The position numbers and the translations under genes are program-made. A stretch of 64,000 bases of DNA from Pectobacterium polaris. Lineage in GTDB: Bacteria; Pseudomonadota; Gammaproteobacteria; Enterobacterales; Enterobacteriaceae. Of this stretch, positions 48,189-58,350 are shown piece by piece. The stretch covers positions 1,798,001-1,862,000 of the forward strand of contig NZ_CP017481.1 of assembly GCF_002307355.1 (NCBI RefSeq), written 5' to 3'. Position 1 is the first letter of the stretch; every line of letters begins with the position of its first letter. The notes under the pieces were generated by a model. It worked only from the letters and a program-made list of their open reading frames with translations. It searched no databases and was not told the DNA's origin.

Positions 48189-49022
48189 ATGCAGCTGGTT
48201 GCCAGAGATTCAACGCTGGATCTTTCCTGCCCACACATCATGGGTATTCTTAACGTCACGCCGGACTCTTTTTCCGATGGTGGCAAACACAACAAACTCG
48301 ATGCGGCATTATTGCACGTTCAGGAGATGGTTAACGCTGGTGCGACCCTGATTGATATTGGCGGTGAATCGACGCGTCCCGGTGCGGCTGAAGTTAGTAC
48401 GGAAGAAGAGCTAGACCGTGTAGTGCCTGTGGTTGAAGCCATTGCTAAACGCTTTGACGTATGGATATCGGTCGATACGTCAAAGCCGGAAGTGATGACG
48501 GCATCGGCGCAGGCGGGAGCACATCTGATTAATGATATCCGCGCTTTGCAAGAGCCCGGTGCTCTGGAGGCGGCTGCAGCTACAGGTTTGCCAGTATGCC
48601 TGATGCACATGCAGGGTATGCCGAGAACCATGCAGCACAAACCGCACTATGATGATCTTATGCAGGACATTGGCGATTTCTTGCAGCAGCAGATTGATCG
48701 CTGTGTGAACGCCAATATTCCGAAAAGTAAGCTATTGCTGGATCCTGGGTTCGGATTCGGTAAGAATCTTGCCCATAATTATGCGCTTCTGGCTCGCTTG
48801 AGCGAGTTACATCGTTTTGAACTGCCTCTTCTGGTTGGCATGTCGAGGAAATCCATGATTGGACAGATCCTCAACGTACCGCCTGCGCAGCGTGTTCATG
48901 GCAGCATCGCCTGCGCAGTGATCGCGGCGATGCAGGGAGCACAGATTATTCGCGTGCACGATGTTAAAGAAACGGCTGATGCCATGCGCATTGTTGAGGC
49001 CACCCTTTCTGCGAAGGAATAA
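48189..49022 (+). CDS. folP: Dihydropteroate synthase FolP
   Basis: 277 aa TIM barrel. The first DHPS signature is [16 protein letters not shown] and the second [12 protein letters not shown]. It joins p-aminobenzoate to dihydropterin diphosphate and is the sulfonamide target. It is followed after 7 nt by glmM. Confidence 0.97.
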   Translation: MQLVARDSTLDLSCPHIMGILNVTPDSFSDGGKHNKLDAALLHVQEMVNAGATLIDIGGESTRPGAAEVSTEEELDRVVPVVEAIAKRFDVWISVDTSKPEVMTASAQAGAHLINDIRALQEPGALEAAAATGLPVCLMHMQGMPRTMQHKPHYDDLMQDIGDFLQQQIDRCVNANIPKSKLLLDPGFGFGKNLAHNYALLARLSELHRFELPLLVGMSRKSMIGQILNVPPAQRVHGSIACAVIAAMQGAQIIRVHDVKETADAMRIVEATLSAKE

Positions 49023-49029
49023 AAACGAG

Positions 49030-50367
49030 ATGAGTAACCGCAAATATTTTGGTACCGATGGTGTACGTGGCAAGGTTGGTGATACGCCGATTACCCCTGA
49101 TTTTGTGCTTAAACTGGGTTGGGCTGCTGGGAAAGTTCTCGCGCGACATGGTTCTCGTAAGATTATCATCGGCAAAGATACGCGTATTTCTGGCTATATG
49201 CTGGAATCTGCGCTGGAAGCTGGGCTGGCGGCTGCGGGGTTGTCGGCTTCTTTTACCGGCCCGATGCCGACGCCTGCGGTTGCTTATCTTACCCGTACGT
49301 TCCGTGCTGAAGCAGGTATCGTGATTTCTGCTTCTCACAATCCGTATTACGACAACGGCATTAAATTCTTCTCAATTGACGGCACCAAGCTGCCGGATGA
49401 CGTAGAAGAAGCAATCGAAGCTGAACTGGAAAAACCGCTGACGTGTGTTGAGTCTGCTGAATTAGGTAAAGCCAGCCGCATTGTTGACGCTGCCGGACGC
49501 TACATCGAATTTTGCAAGGGAACGTTCCCGAGCGAGCTGAGCCTTAATGGTTTAAAGATAGTCGTCGATTGTGCCAATGGTGCGACCTATCATATCGCCC
49601 CCAGCGTACTGCGCGAGCTTGGTGCTAAAGTCATCGCGATTGGCTGTGAGCCAGATGGGATGAACATCAATGAAGAATGTGGTGCGACGGACGTCAGACA
49701 GCTACAGGCACGCGTGCTCGCTGAAAAAGCGGATGTTGGTCTGGCGTTTGACGGCGATGGCGATCGGCTCATCATGGTCGACCATTTAGGCAACAAGGTC
49801 GATGGCGATCAGATTCTGTATATTATTGCTCGCGAAGGTCTACGCCAAGGGCAACTACGTGGTGGCGCTGTTGGCACGCTGATGAGTAACATGGGGCTTG
49901 AGGTTGCGTTAAAGCAGCTGGGTATCCCGTTTGCTCGTGCCAAAGTGGGTGACCGCTATGTATTAGAAATGATGCAGGCAAAAGGCTGGCGCATCGGGGC
50001 AGAAAACTCCGGTCATGTGATCCTGCTGGACAAAACCACGACGGGCGACGGTGTGATTGCCGGTTTGCAAGTCCTTACCGCGATAGTGAAAAACCATATG
50101 AGCCTGCATGATTTATGCAGCGGTATGAAGCTGTTTCCACAGATTTTGGTCAATGTGCGGTTTACGGGTGAACACGATCCGCTGGAAGACAAAAATGTGC
50201 AGCAGATTACGCAGGATGTGGAAAAAGAACTGGCCGGACGCGGGCGGGTATTGCTGCGTAAATCCGGTACTGAGCCACTCATCCGCGTCATGGTTGAGGG
50301 TGAACACGAAGAGACGGTAATCGCGTTGGCGAATCGTATTGCCGATGCGGTGAAAGCCGCTGGTTGA
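49030..50367 (+). CDS. glmM: Phosphoglucosamine mutase GlmM
   Basis: 445 aa from ATG 49030 ([14 protein letters not shown]); a frame from 48961 overlaps folP and is rejected. The phosphoserine loop is [13 protein letters not shown], the metal loop DGDGDRL and the sugar loop GAENSGHV. It makes glucosamine-1-phosphate for UDP-GlcNAc. It forms an operon with folP. Confidence 0.97.
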   Translation: MSNRKYFGTDGVRGKVGDTPITPDFVLKLGWAAGKVLARHGSRKIIIGKDTRISGYMLESALEAGLAAAGLSASFTGPMPTPAVAYLTRTFRAEAGIVISASHNPYYDNGIKFFSIDGTKLPDDVEEAIEAELEKPLTCVESAELGKASRIVDAAGRYIEFCKGTFPSELSLNGLKIVVDCANGATYHIAPSVLRELGAKVIAIGCEPDGMNINEECGATDVRQLQARVLAEKADVGLAFDGDGDRLIMVDHLGNKVDGDQILYIIAREGLRQGQLRGGAVGTLMSNMGLEVALKQLGIPFARAKVGDRYVLEMMQAKGWRIGAENSGHVILLDKTTTGDGVIAGLQVLTAIVKNHMSLHDLCSGMKLFPQILVNVRFTGEHDPLEDKNVQQITQDVEKELAGRGRVLLRKSGTEPLIRVMVEGEHEETVIALANRIADAVKAAG

Positions 50368-50399
50368 GGGCGTTTTTGATTCGCCAATCAGGTAGATAA

Positions 50400-50442
50400 G
50401 GCTTTCGATAGGTATCTTGCGTCGAAAGCCGCTGTTTTTTTC
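50400..50442 (+). terminator. Terminator after glmM
   Basis: A GGCTTTCGA/TCGAAAGCC stem is followed by GCTG and seven Ts. Confidence 0.78.
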
Positions 50443-50616
50443 TGCAATCAACCTGTGGTGACCAAATTACCCTTGCGTACGCCACATCCTTTGGTTAGTA
50501 TTCAGACCCGCTTGATAAGGGATGTTCTACATCCTGCTTAGCGGAATGACACGCGGTTTACCGCCAGAATATAGCATCTCCATGAATCATGGGGAAAACG
50601 GTTAACGGGTACGACT

Positions 50617-50949
50617 ATGTACGAAGCTCTATTAGTGATTTTCCTGTTAGTATCGATCGGGCTGGTTGTCTTGATCATGCTTCAGCAGGGTAAAGGTGCT
50701 GATATGGGGGCCTCGTTCGGAGCAGGTGCTTCTGCAACTTTGTTCGGTTCGAGCGGCTCTGGTAATTTCATGACCCGCATGACAGCGATACTGGCGACCC
50801 TGTTCTTCATTATCAGTCTCATTCTGGGCAACTTAAGTTCGCTGCAGAAAAGAGGCGGAACATGGGACAACCTGAACCAGCCAGAAAAAGCAGAGCAGAC
50901 GACAACGCCTGCTGCGCCTTCAACGCCGGCGAGTGACATTCCGAAGTAA
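50617..50949 (+). CDS. secG: Protein translocase subunit SecG
   Basis: 110 aa with two membrane helices (residues 1-21 and 52-73) separated by the conserved GKGADMGASFGAGASATLFGS loop region, and a Thr/Pro-rich tail. It is part of SecYEG and helps SecA cycling. It is upstream of leuU as in E. coli. Confidence 0.96.
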   Translation: MYEALLVIFLLVSIGLVVLIMLQQGKGADMGASFGAGASATLFGSSGSGNFMTRMTAILATLFFIISLILGNLSSLQKRGGTWDNLNQPEKAEQTTTPAAPSTPASDIPK

Positions 50950-50973
50950 GCGTTTTAAAGCAGTAATTGTGAT

Positions 50974-51060
50974 GCCGTGGTGGTGGAATTGGTAGACACG
51001 CTACCTTGAGGTGGTAGTGCCCGATTGGGCTTACGGGTTCAAGTCCCGTCCTCGGTACCA
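50974..51060 (+). tRNA. leuU: tRNA-Leu (anticodon GAG)
   Basis: An 87-nt class II tRNA with long variable arm, encoded CCA and anticodon GAG in CTACCTTGAGGTGGTAG. It follows secG by 24 nt as in E. coli. The acceptor stem reads GCCGTGG against CCTCGGT, so position 5 faces a U (U5-U68), where E. coli has A5-U68. Confidence 0.95.
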
Positions 51061-51065
51061 ACATA

Positions 51066-51098
51066 AAAAAATAGACGTCGATAGACGTCTATTTTTTT
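51066..51098. terminator. Bidirectional terminator after leuU
   Basis: AATAGACGTC and GACGTCTATT form a stem flanked by A- and T-runs. It ends both secG-leuU and the biosynthetic cluster arriving from the right. Confidence 0.85.
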
Positions 51099-51120
51099 GT
51101 CTTTAATGTATGGCTCTGCC

Positions 51121-52137
51121 TTACAGGCGCACTAACTGCTTGCCAAAGTGCTTGCTGTCTAATAAGTCGATAAAGGCTTGAGGCGCATTCTCTATTCCCT
51201 CAATAATATTCTCTCGGTATTTCAATCGCCCTTTCTCAACGGCATCGAGTAGCCAAATGTCCGCTTCTGCGTAGTCTTTGAACCACTCGGTGACGAGAAA
51301 AAAACGGCTCAGAGGGGCATCGGGCAAAGAAGAGAAAAATGCTACCGGGCTTGAAGCATCAACATCCTGCCCTTGATTATAGAGTGCCGCGCTGCCACAA
51401 ACGGGAACTCTGGCACCTTCGTTAAGCAACCTGGCAACGAAGAGCGAAACTCTGCCGCCAACATTTTCAAAATAGATATCAATCCCGTTAGGGCAGGCAG
51501 CTCGTAAGGCGTGATTTAAGTCATCTTCTTTATAATTAATACAGGCGTCAAAGCCTAATGTCTCAACAACATAGCGGCATTTCTCTTCGCTTCCAGCCAG
51601 ACCGACAACCCGACATCCTGCCTGTTTACCTAACTGACCGACGACGGAACCTACGCCCCCTGATGCAGCGGATACTACCAACGTTTCTCCCGCTTTGGGT
51701 TTGGCTATTTTATTCAAGCCAAAATAAGCGGAACGCCCTGGTGTTCCTGCTGCCCCCAAAAAAATAGAAGGTGATAAGGTCGTCGGCAGTACGCGATGAG
51801 TAATAAAATCCTGAGGTGTACCAATATAGTATTTCTGCCAGCCTGAAAAGGTGAATACGCAGTCTCCAACCTGAAATTTTGGATTCTTCGTTGCTATGAT
51901 ATTACCTATAGTTTCCCCTTGAATAACCTCCCCGGGCTTGATAGGGCTAACAAGGGCTGTATTTTTGCTGAGTCGAGCGCGCGTGTATTGGTCAATAGAT
52001 AGCCACTTATTTTCAACTATGTATTCGCCGGGTTGTAACGCATCGATGTGACGTTCATCAAGCCTGAAGTGTTCTAATTGGGCTGGGCCATCAGGATGGT
52101 GAGCGAGTACGATTAGTTTATTTGTTAACGGGTTCAT
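51121..52137 (-). CDS. Medium-chain NADP-dependent oxidoreductase (CurA/PTGR-like)
   Basis: 338 aa from ATG 52137, six nt after AGGGA; an upstream ATG at 52158 adds seven residues. It is a zinc-free MDR with the NADP fold ETLVVSAASGGVGSVVGQLGK and the family N-terminus (NKLIVLAHHPDGPAQ, LSIDQYTRARL). Relatives reduce alpha,beta-double bonds of enones and enoyl groups. It is the last gene of the NRPS/PKS cluster, and could act as the missing enoyl reductase; this is an inference from position. Confidence 0.85.
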   Translation of the reverse strand: MNPLTNKLIVLAHHPDGPAQLEHFRLDERHIDALQPGEYIVENKWLSIDQYTRARLSKNTALVSPIKPGEVIQGETIGNIIATKNPKFQVGDCVFTFSGWQKYYIGTPQDFITHRVLPTTLSPSIFLGAAGTPGRSAYFGLNKIAKPKAGETLVVSAASGGVGSVVGQLGKQAGCRVVGLAGSEEKCRYVVETLGFDACINYKEDDLNHALRAACPNGIDIYFENVGGRVSLFVARLLNEGARVPVCGSAALYNQGQDVDASSPVAFFSSLPDAPLSRFFLVTEWFKDYAEADIWLLDAVEKGRLKYRENIIEGIENAPQAFIDLLDSKHFGKQLVRL

Positions 52138-52177
52138 AATATTCCCTATATTCATCATTCATGGCTTGATGGCTGAT

Positions 52178-52804
52178 TCAGACAGCGTTATCGTTCGCAT
52201 GTGAAGACCAGCGATATTTTGGCCATTTGAAGCTGAAAATTACGAGCAACAATGTTAGAGGCCAGCCGCTGATCAGGACGAGGGTATCCATTGGTAATCC
52301 AGATCGGTGTGAAAGGGTATAAATGACGATAGCTTTTATCAGATAGGCCAAAATCCACACCAATGAGACTTCGTTCCATATTTTGGTGTACCGTGGGGTG
52401 CCATAGTTAGGAAGTGTTTTCAGTCTTGGCGTAGCTTGTTCCGCTAATGTCTGTATGACCGGACGCCCGAGCATGCTGTAAATGCTGAAGATAATCACGG
52501 TAGATATTGCGCCGCTGACGGATAAAAAGACGCTCTCCTGCCTGATATCAAACAGCATATACCCTTCCAAATAAAGATAATGGCTTAGTCCTGAGACCAA
52601 AATAAGGGCGATGATCGGCAAGTAGCCTTTCCACCGACTGATATATTGCAGGACACCAGAATAGACAGCTGTAATTAATAATGCAGCTCCCGCCCCCCAT
52701 TGCCAGAAAGCGATATTGTAAATAATAATTGGTAAGATAATGGTTAGGATGGCATCGCGTGATACCAGATATTGCCAAACGGTTAACGACGGTGTATCGC
52801 TCAT
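52178..52804 (-). CDS. VC0807-like multi-pass membrane protein, unknown function
   Basis: 208 aa with five or six hydrophobic helices (DAILTIILPIIIYNIAF, ALLITAVYSG, YLPIIALILVSGL, and later VSLVWILAYLIKAIVIY). It resembles VC0807-type conserved membrane proteins. GAGGAGAAG precedes the ATG. Its place between the NRPS gene and the reductase suggests a role linked to the product, such as export or self-protection, but nothing in the sequence proves it. Confidence 0.7.
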   Translation of the reverse strand: MSDTPSLTVWQYLVSRDAILTIILPIIIYNIAFWQWGAGAALLITAVYSGVLQYISRWKGYLPIIALILVSGLSHYLYLEGYMLFDIRQESVFLSVSGAISTVIIFSIYSMLGRPVIQTLAEQATPRLKTLPNYGTPRYTKIWNEVSLVWILAYLIKAIVIYTLSHRSGLPMDTLVLISGWPLTLLLVIFSFKWPKYRWSSHANDNAV

Positions 52805-52869
52805 TTGCTTCTCCTCGCTTATGTGATAAAGCCGCCGTTAAACATTTGAAACCGTAGACGGCGGATGTG

Positions 52870-55800
52870 CTATCGCAATACGCGCTCTAGCTTCTCTGCT
52901 ATGCGTGAAATATGCGGTGTGTTCATCATGGAGATATGATCGCCAGAAGCTGTCAGTACGGTCAGACATCCTTCGGTCAGACGATGCCACCCTAGCCCGG
53001 ATTCGGGCAGGCGGATTCGCCCAGGTAAAATATCTTCCGCTTCGACGACCAGTAGGTTTCCAGGGTAAGGCTCGCTACGGTAGGTCTCCGCTGCGTAAAT
53101 ATGTGATTGTAAGATATTGAGAAAATCCTGAAACTCTTGCGGCCCAATCTCGTCAGGAACGAGTCCCACACGCTTAAACTCTGCCAGAAAACGTGTCGTG
53201 CGCTGCTCATTACTCATGCCTAAAAGCGATTGCTCTGAAAGATCGAAAGACGCACCGGTAAACAAAGCCACTTTATGGGCAAAATACGCCAGACGTTCAG
53301 CCTCGCTCATGTCTGCAGAACCGTCGATGTTGATCTCCGGCGCAGGCTGGTCCAACACTAATACCGTCGGTGTTATGCCTTTTTTCGCGAGCTGCTGTGC
53401 CATTTCAAAGGCGATAGTTGCACCGAGAGACCATCCTCCGAGTACCAGACGAGAGTGATGAACGATGTCGCCAGCTTCTGAGAGATAGAAAGCGGCAAGC
53501 GCTTTGATATTGGCGTTATAAGGCTGGTTAACGCTGAAATCGGGCACTTGGATGCCATAGATCGGATAGCGCTCGCCCAATTCACGCGCCAGCCCGGAAT
53601 AGCACAGCACGTTACCGCCAGCTGGATGGATCAAAAGCAAAGTGGGGTTATCTTCAGGCTGTCCACGATTGATCGTCACCCTTGCGACTTGAGTCTGTGC
53701 TCCCTTCTCTTCAATCACGCGGGCCAACTGGGCAATGCTGCTGTTTTCGAACAGCTGCCCCAGAGACAGGGATGTCCCAAAATGCTGATTAACGCTCAGG
53801 ATGAGCTTTAATGCGCTGAGAGAATTCCCTCCAAGGGTAAAGAAGCTCTCCTGCGTATCAATCGTCTCGCTTTGTAAAATGTCGCGATAAATTTCATGCA
53901 GGTCGTGTTCACGCTGATTTTCCGGGGCATGGAATGCTATGCGCTTTTCTGCTGAGGGCAGGGGTAATGCAGCGTAATTTATCTTACCGCTGGCGGTTAA
54001 TGGCATCGCGTCTAGCCATACCCAGCGTTCTGGCTGCATATAGTCTGGCAGTTTTTTTTGCAGCGCTGTTTTTACTGTGGACTGACTGGGTTCATCAATG
54101 CCGCACAGGTACGCGGTTAAGACGGTTTCCCCGTTGGGCAGCGTGTTTTGTTTAATAGCAACGTGGGTCGCATTAGCAACCTGTTGCAATGCCTGTTCGA
54201 TCTCCGTCAGCTCAACACGGTAGCCGCGTACTTTAACCTGACGATCCAAGCGCCCCATAAATTCAAGATTGCCATCAGGCAGGAAACGGCCTTTGTCACC
54301 GCTGCGATAAAGCCGCTCGCCTTCAAGATAAGGGTGAGGAATAAAGCGTGCGTTATTTTGATCTGGCAGACCGATGTACCCTTCTGCGACATGCGAGCCG
54401 CCCAGATAAATTTCGCCCGGTAAGCCGGTCGGAACGAGCTGGTGATAAGTATCGAGCAGCAGAACATGGCTATCAGACAGCGGCTTACCGATGGGTAGAT
54501 AGTCGCCTGAAAGGAGACTGAGATCGTCCGGTACCGGATACGTGGTGACGCCGACGGTGCATTCGGTTGGGCCATAATGATTGAGGATGCGGCAAGATGT
54601 TCGGAATTCGCGTACGCGCTTGATGAGTGACAGAGGAACGCGTTCTCCACCGATAACCAGCAACTGGCGAGGCAACAGCGCTTCAGCCTGCGGTGACGTC
54701 AATAACGTCGCTAAATGCGACGGCGTAATCTTCATGCAATCGACTGGGTATTGCGCCAGATAAGCGAACAGCTCCTGTGGGGAGCGGAGTAATTCCGTGC
54801 TGATCACGTCTAACTGACCCTGATGAATCAGCGCGGGGAACAGTACCGTGTGTGCCAAATCGGTTGTGAAGGATGAAAACATGCCGTAGCGGGCATCGGG
54901 CGGCAGGTTGAGCACGGACCGAATGGCTTGACAGTAGTGGCTAAGCTGCGAGTGTTTGACTCGAACGCCTTTCGGTTTGCCGGTACTGCCCGAGGTATAA
55001 ATGATGTAAGCCGGGCCATCCGTAACCTGTGGCTGCGATGGATTGCTTACCGGCATCATACTGCGGTTTTGTCTTACGTAGAGGCAGGGGAGCTTATCAC
55101 TGGGCGCCTGTTCGTCAATGATGACACAGCGGGCGGCGGAATTTTGCAGGATGAACTCAACCTGTTGTTCAGGGAGATCGATATCGATTGGAACATAGCA
55201 TCCACCTGCTTTTAACACGGCCAGAATCGCGACGACGTAATACTCGCTTTTCGGCATGAACAGCGCGACACACTCGCCATGAGCAATGCCGTCTTTCTGG
55301 AGCTGATGAGCCAGCTGGTTTGCCCGTTCATTGAGCTGAGCATAGCTGAACGAGCGGCCTTCACAGCGAACCGCGATGGCATCGGGATGTTGCCGTGCCT
55401 GTTGTTCAAACTGCCGATGAACCGCAGGCGGGAATGTATTCGTGGTCGGGTGGCATTGTGCGATTGCCGCGTGACGTTCTTCGTCGCTTAACAGTGAGAT
55501 ATCTCGGACGGTTAACTGCGGCTGGGTGATTATCGTTTCGATAATAGTACGCAGGTTGCTTAGCATACGCTCGATGGTGGCGCTGGAAAATAATGCATTG
55601 CTGTAGTTCATAGTAAACAGCAAACCGTTGCTATCTCTATCTTCCTCTATCCATAAATTTAGGTCTACTTTGGCACTGCCATAATCGACCTTTAGCGGTT
55701 TATATTTTATTCCGCTATTTCGACTGTGAAAATGAGGGAATACCTGATACGTCAATATTGCCTGAAATATGGGGTTTATTTGGGGGTTACGAGTATAGGT

Positions 55801-56943
55801 TATTTCATCCAGAATATAATTGAATGGCACATCTTGATATTTCATGGCCTCTTCACATTCGAGGCGAGCAGCATCAATGAGATCGTTAATACTGATATCG
55901 GAAATAATATCAAAGCGTAATGGTAGGGTGTTCATGAATAACCCCATCATATTTTGCGTGGTTGGTAAATTTCGATTGGCAAAAGGTACGCCAATGATAA
56001 TTTCCTGCTGTCCGCTGTATTTGTGTAGCAGGATTTTATAGGCCGTGAGAATAATATGAAATTGTGTTGCTCGATGCTGTGTTGCACAATCTTTTAAGCG
56101 CTGACTGAAAGCTTCGTCAAAATAATCGATGACAATCCCTCCAGTGGTACTCATTTTTGCGGGGCGAGGATAGTCCGTTGCCAAATCTAGTTGCCCCGCG
56201 ATGCCATCCAGTCTCTTAGCCCAATAGGACAGTCCTGTCTGGTATTCACCTTGGGAATACCATCGGTTTTCTGCCAGAGCGTAATCGGAAAATTGGAGCG
56301 TTTTTTCGATGTGCAGCGTATCCCCCTGCAACAGGCGAAAGTAGTTCTCTATTAACATCTTTATGAACAGATTTAGTGTCCACCCATCGGAAATAATGTG
56401 GTGAAATGTCAGGAAAAGGACATAGTCGTACTGATGGGTTTTGACCATGTGGAGATAGACTAATGGACCATTCTCCAGATCAAAGATAATCTTCCCTTGT
56501 TCTTTTGACATATTTGAGATGTGTTTTTCAATGTCTTCTTCGCTGAATGCGGAGATATCATCAAAATGAAAAGGAAAGGACATCTCGTCAGCAATACACT
56601 GGCACACTTCATTATCGACTAAACGGAATGTCGTTCGTAGAATGTCATGTTGCTTCATTATATAGTTAAGTGTTTGCTGGATGCGATGTGGCTCCATTTC
56701 ATGTTCAATCCTACTGGCGAGAACATAGGGATTATTATAGACCTGATTATTGTCGAGATACTGGGAAAGTATCCAGATACTCTTCTGGGCGCTGGTCATG
56801 GGGAAATGCACTCTGCCTGGCGAAGTGGGCAGGGAAATAGTTTTACCTGCTTGCGTGCCACCCGCTTTCTTTTTTTCTTTTGCCAGCTTTTTGAGTTCAT
56901 CAATACTCAGTGAAGTGAGTTTTCCGGTAGGATTCTGTGCCAT
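52870..56943 (-). CDS. Non-ribosomal peptide synthetase module C-A-T-TE
   Basis: 1357 aa. A short N-terminal helix (TSLSIDELKKLAKEKKK) may dock to a partner. The condensation domain (about 45-480) has active H181-H-I-I-S-D-G. The adenylation domain (about 500-1000) has YTSGSTGKPKG, NHYGPTECT and YRSGDKGRF. The carrier site is in FFTLGGNSLSALKL, and a type I thioesterase (1115-1357) has GGWSLG. It should condense one residue onto the PKS-bound chain and release the product. The A4 region reads SSFTTDLAHT, so the usual Asp235 that binds the amino group appears to be Thr, and the substrate is uncertain. It comes 78 nt after the DH-carrier gene. Confidence 0.93.
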   Translation of the reverse strand: MAQNPTGKLTSLSIDELKKLAKEKKKAGGTQAGKTISLPTSPGRVHFPMTSAQKSIWILSQYLDNNQVYNNPYVLASRIEHEMEPHRIQQTLNYIMKQHDILRTTFRLVDNEVCQCIADEMSFPFHFDDISAFSEEDIEKHISNMSKEQGKIIFDLENGPLVYLHMVKTHQYDYVLFLTFHHIISDGWTLNLFIKMLIENYFRLLQGDTLHIEKTLQFSDYALAENRWYSQGEYQTGLSYWAKRLDGIAGQLDLATDYPRPAKMSTTGGIVIDYFDEAFSQRLKDCATQHRATQFHIILTAYKILLHKYSGQQEIIIGVPFANRNLPTTQNMMGLFMNTLPLRFDIISDISINDLIDAARLECEEAMKYQDVPFNYILDEITYTRNPQINPIFQAILTYQVFPHFHSRNSGIKYKPLKVDYGSAKVDLNLWIEEDRDSNGLLFTMNYSNALFSSATIERMLSNLRTIIETIITQPQLTVRDISLLSDEERHAAIAQCHPTTNTFPPAVHRQFEQQARQHPDAIAVRCEGRSFSYAQLNERANQLAHQLQKDGIAHGECVALFMPKSEYYVVAILAVLKAGGCYVPIDIDLPEQQVEFILQNSAARCVIIDEQAPSDKLPCLYVRQNRSMMPVSNPSQPQVTDGPAYIIYTSGSTGKPKGVRVKHSQLSHYCQAIRSVLNLPPDARYGMFSSFTTDLAHTVLFPALIHQGQLDVISTELLRSPQELFAYLAQYPVDCMKITPSHLATLLTSPQAEALLPRQLLVIGGERVPLSLIKRVREFRTSCRILNHYGPTECTVGVTTYPVPDDLSLLSGDYLPIGKPLSDSHVLLLDTYHQLVPTGLPGEIYLGGSHVAEGYIGLPDQNNARFIPHPYLEGERLYRSGDKGRFLPDGNLEFMGRLDRQVKVRGYRVELTEIEQALQQVANATHVAIKQNTLPNGETVLTAYLCGIDEPSQSTVKTALQKKLPDYMQPERWVWLDAMPLTASGKINYAALPLPSAEKRIAFHAPENQREHDLHEIYRDILQSETIDTQESFFTLGGNSLSALKLILSVNQHFGTSLSLGQLFENSSIAQLARVIEEKGAQTQVARVTINRGQPEDNPTLLLIHPAGGNVLCYSGLARELGERYPIYGIQVPDFSVNQPYNANIKALAAFYLSEAGDIVHHSRLVLGGWSLGATIAFEMAQQLAKKGITPTVLVLDQPAPEINIDGSADMSEAERLAYFAHKVALFTGASFDLSEQSLLGMSNEQRTTRFLAEFKRVGLVPDEIGPQEFQDFLNILQSHIYAAETYRSEPYPGNLLVVEAEDILPGRIRLPESGLGWHRLTEGCLTVLTASGDHISMMNTPHISRIAEKLERVLR

Positions 56944-56983
56944 TGTCGAGTCTCGTGTTGTGACTTTCTGTTTTCACAATGAG

Positions 56984-57015
56984 GAAGGCCTTCGACATGA
57001 CTGTAGAAGGCCTTC
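56984..57015 (-). other. Inverted repeat between DH-carrier and NRPS genes
   Basis: Two copies of GAAGGCCTTC, each palindromic, are separated by 12 nt. A hairpin would form in the mRNA between the two genes. There is no T-run, so it may adjust mRNA stability rather than terminate. Confidence 0.5.
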
Positions 57016-57021
57016 GTGTGT

Positions 57022-58350
57022 TTATTCTTGCAGTAAGGATTCCAGTTCAGTGAGAATCAGCGTGGCTAACCCTTTCACCGTCTGGTTCTGGTAAAACAGG
57101 TCAACGCGGATATCGATTTCAAAGATGCCCGAGACAGTAGAAACGACCTGTACTGCCAGCAGCGAGTTACCGCCCAGTTCAGTAAAGCTGTCGTTAACCC
57201 CGATCCCAGAGATCCCCAGAATGGACTGCCAGACTTTGATGATTTCCTTTTCAATATCGTTTTCTGGTGCAACATAGTCGACAGAGAGCGCAGGTCTGGA
57301 ATACCCTTCCGTCGCTTCATTGTCCTGCAAGATAGACTCAGGTGTTTCCTGTTCTGGAATCGTCTCATAAATGAGCTGGTCCAAATCGCTGGTGACGATC
57401 ACGATTTGCTCAAATTCCAGATGAGCAAACTGGCGTTTCATTGCGTCAATTCCTTCAGGCAACATAATGTCTTTATCTGCCAGATTCACTTTTACTGCTG
57501 CGGTGGCTGCCGCTGAAACGTTTGCCGACATGGAGACCTGATTGCCCTGCGTCATCTTCATCAGCGTGTAATTTTCCAGTGTCAGCAGCGGAACGCCTGC
57601 CGATGAAAAGAACGTGATATCCATGACGATGGCGCTATCCTGCGGCTGGTACGCCTGTTTGAGTTTGACGTGGGCGTAGCACTCTTTTTCCAATGGAGAC
57701 AGGAAGACCATTTTCCCATAGCTGATTGGTAAGTAATTATTCGTGGTCATCAGGATAATGCAGGATATTGCTGTTGAGTCGATGATCGCAGGATGATACG
57801 GATAACGCGTCAAATCGTGCTCATATTCGCTCCCCAACACTTTGTGTATCAACCACTCACTATCCCCTTGGAAGATCTCACTATGATTGTTCCAGCGTTG
57901 ACTGAAAGAGAGAAAATTATCGCCAGTACTGGCGTTTCCCAGCTCGGTAACAAAGGGTGAATAGGGGAGTTTGTTCGTGAAGCGCTGTTTGATAGCATCG
58001 AACGATGACGGCACGATGTCAGGCACCTGAACGCCGTGGCCTATTGCCCCGAATGCGTGCTCTTGCCATGTCAGTTCAAGTACACCCCGGCTCTTGAGGC
58101 TAAATTGATAGCCTTTCCCCTCTTGCGTGACGAACAGTCGCATAAATCGAGGCCAGGCATCGGTATAGATAATTGGCTTGGTCATCATCAGGTTTTTGAC
58201 CTGAAGGTTTTCCTGAGGCTTAAAACATGTCATGAATTCATGCAGCAGCGATAAGATCGTCGCTCCCACCAGTGAAGGTTGTTTCGCAAGGCGGTGCTCA
58301 TCGATAACCCAGTCGTTTACGGTGAGATTGACCTGATAGCTTTCCTGCAT
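57022..58350 (-). CDS. PKS dehydratase-like domain plus carrier domain
   Basis: 442 aa. Residues 1-260 look like a double hot-dog PKS dehydratase: catalytic H19 in VIDEHRLAKQPSLVGA and the second-site Asp in YHPAIIDSTAIS near residue 190. A linker leads to a carrier domain near residues 355-440 with FTELGGNSLLAVQV. It overlaps the KS-AT-KR gene by 34 nt in another frame. One more G in the four-G tract at 58380-58383 would join the two into one protein of about 1850 aa, so this may be the C-terminal part of a split PKS. The ATG has only a weak ribosome site. Confidence 0.82.
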   Translation of the reverse strand: MQESYQVNLTVNDWVIDEHRLAKQPSLVGATILSLLHEFMTCFKPQENLQVKNLMMTKPIIYTDAWPRFMRLFVTQEGKGYQFSLKSRGVLELTWQEHAFGAIGHGVQVPDIVPSSFDAIKQRFTNKLPYSPFVTELGNASTGDNFLSFSQRWNNHSEIFQGDSEWLIHKVLGSEYEHDLTRYPYHPAIIDSTAISCIILMTTNNYLPISYGKMVFLSPLEKECYAHVKLKQAYQPQDSAIVMDITFFSSAGVPLLTLENYTLMKMTQGNQVSMSANVSAAATAAVKVNLADKDIMLPEGIDAMKRQFAHLEFEQIVIVTSDLDQLIYETIPEQETPESILQDNEATEGYSRPALSVDYVAPENDIEKEIIKVWQSILGISGIGVNDSFTELGGNSLLAVQVVSTVSGIFEIDIRVDLFYQNQTVKGLATLILTELESLLQE

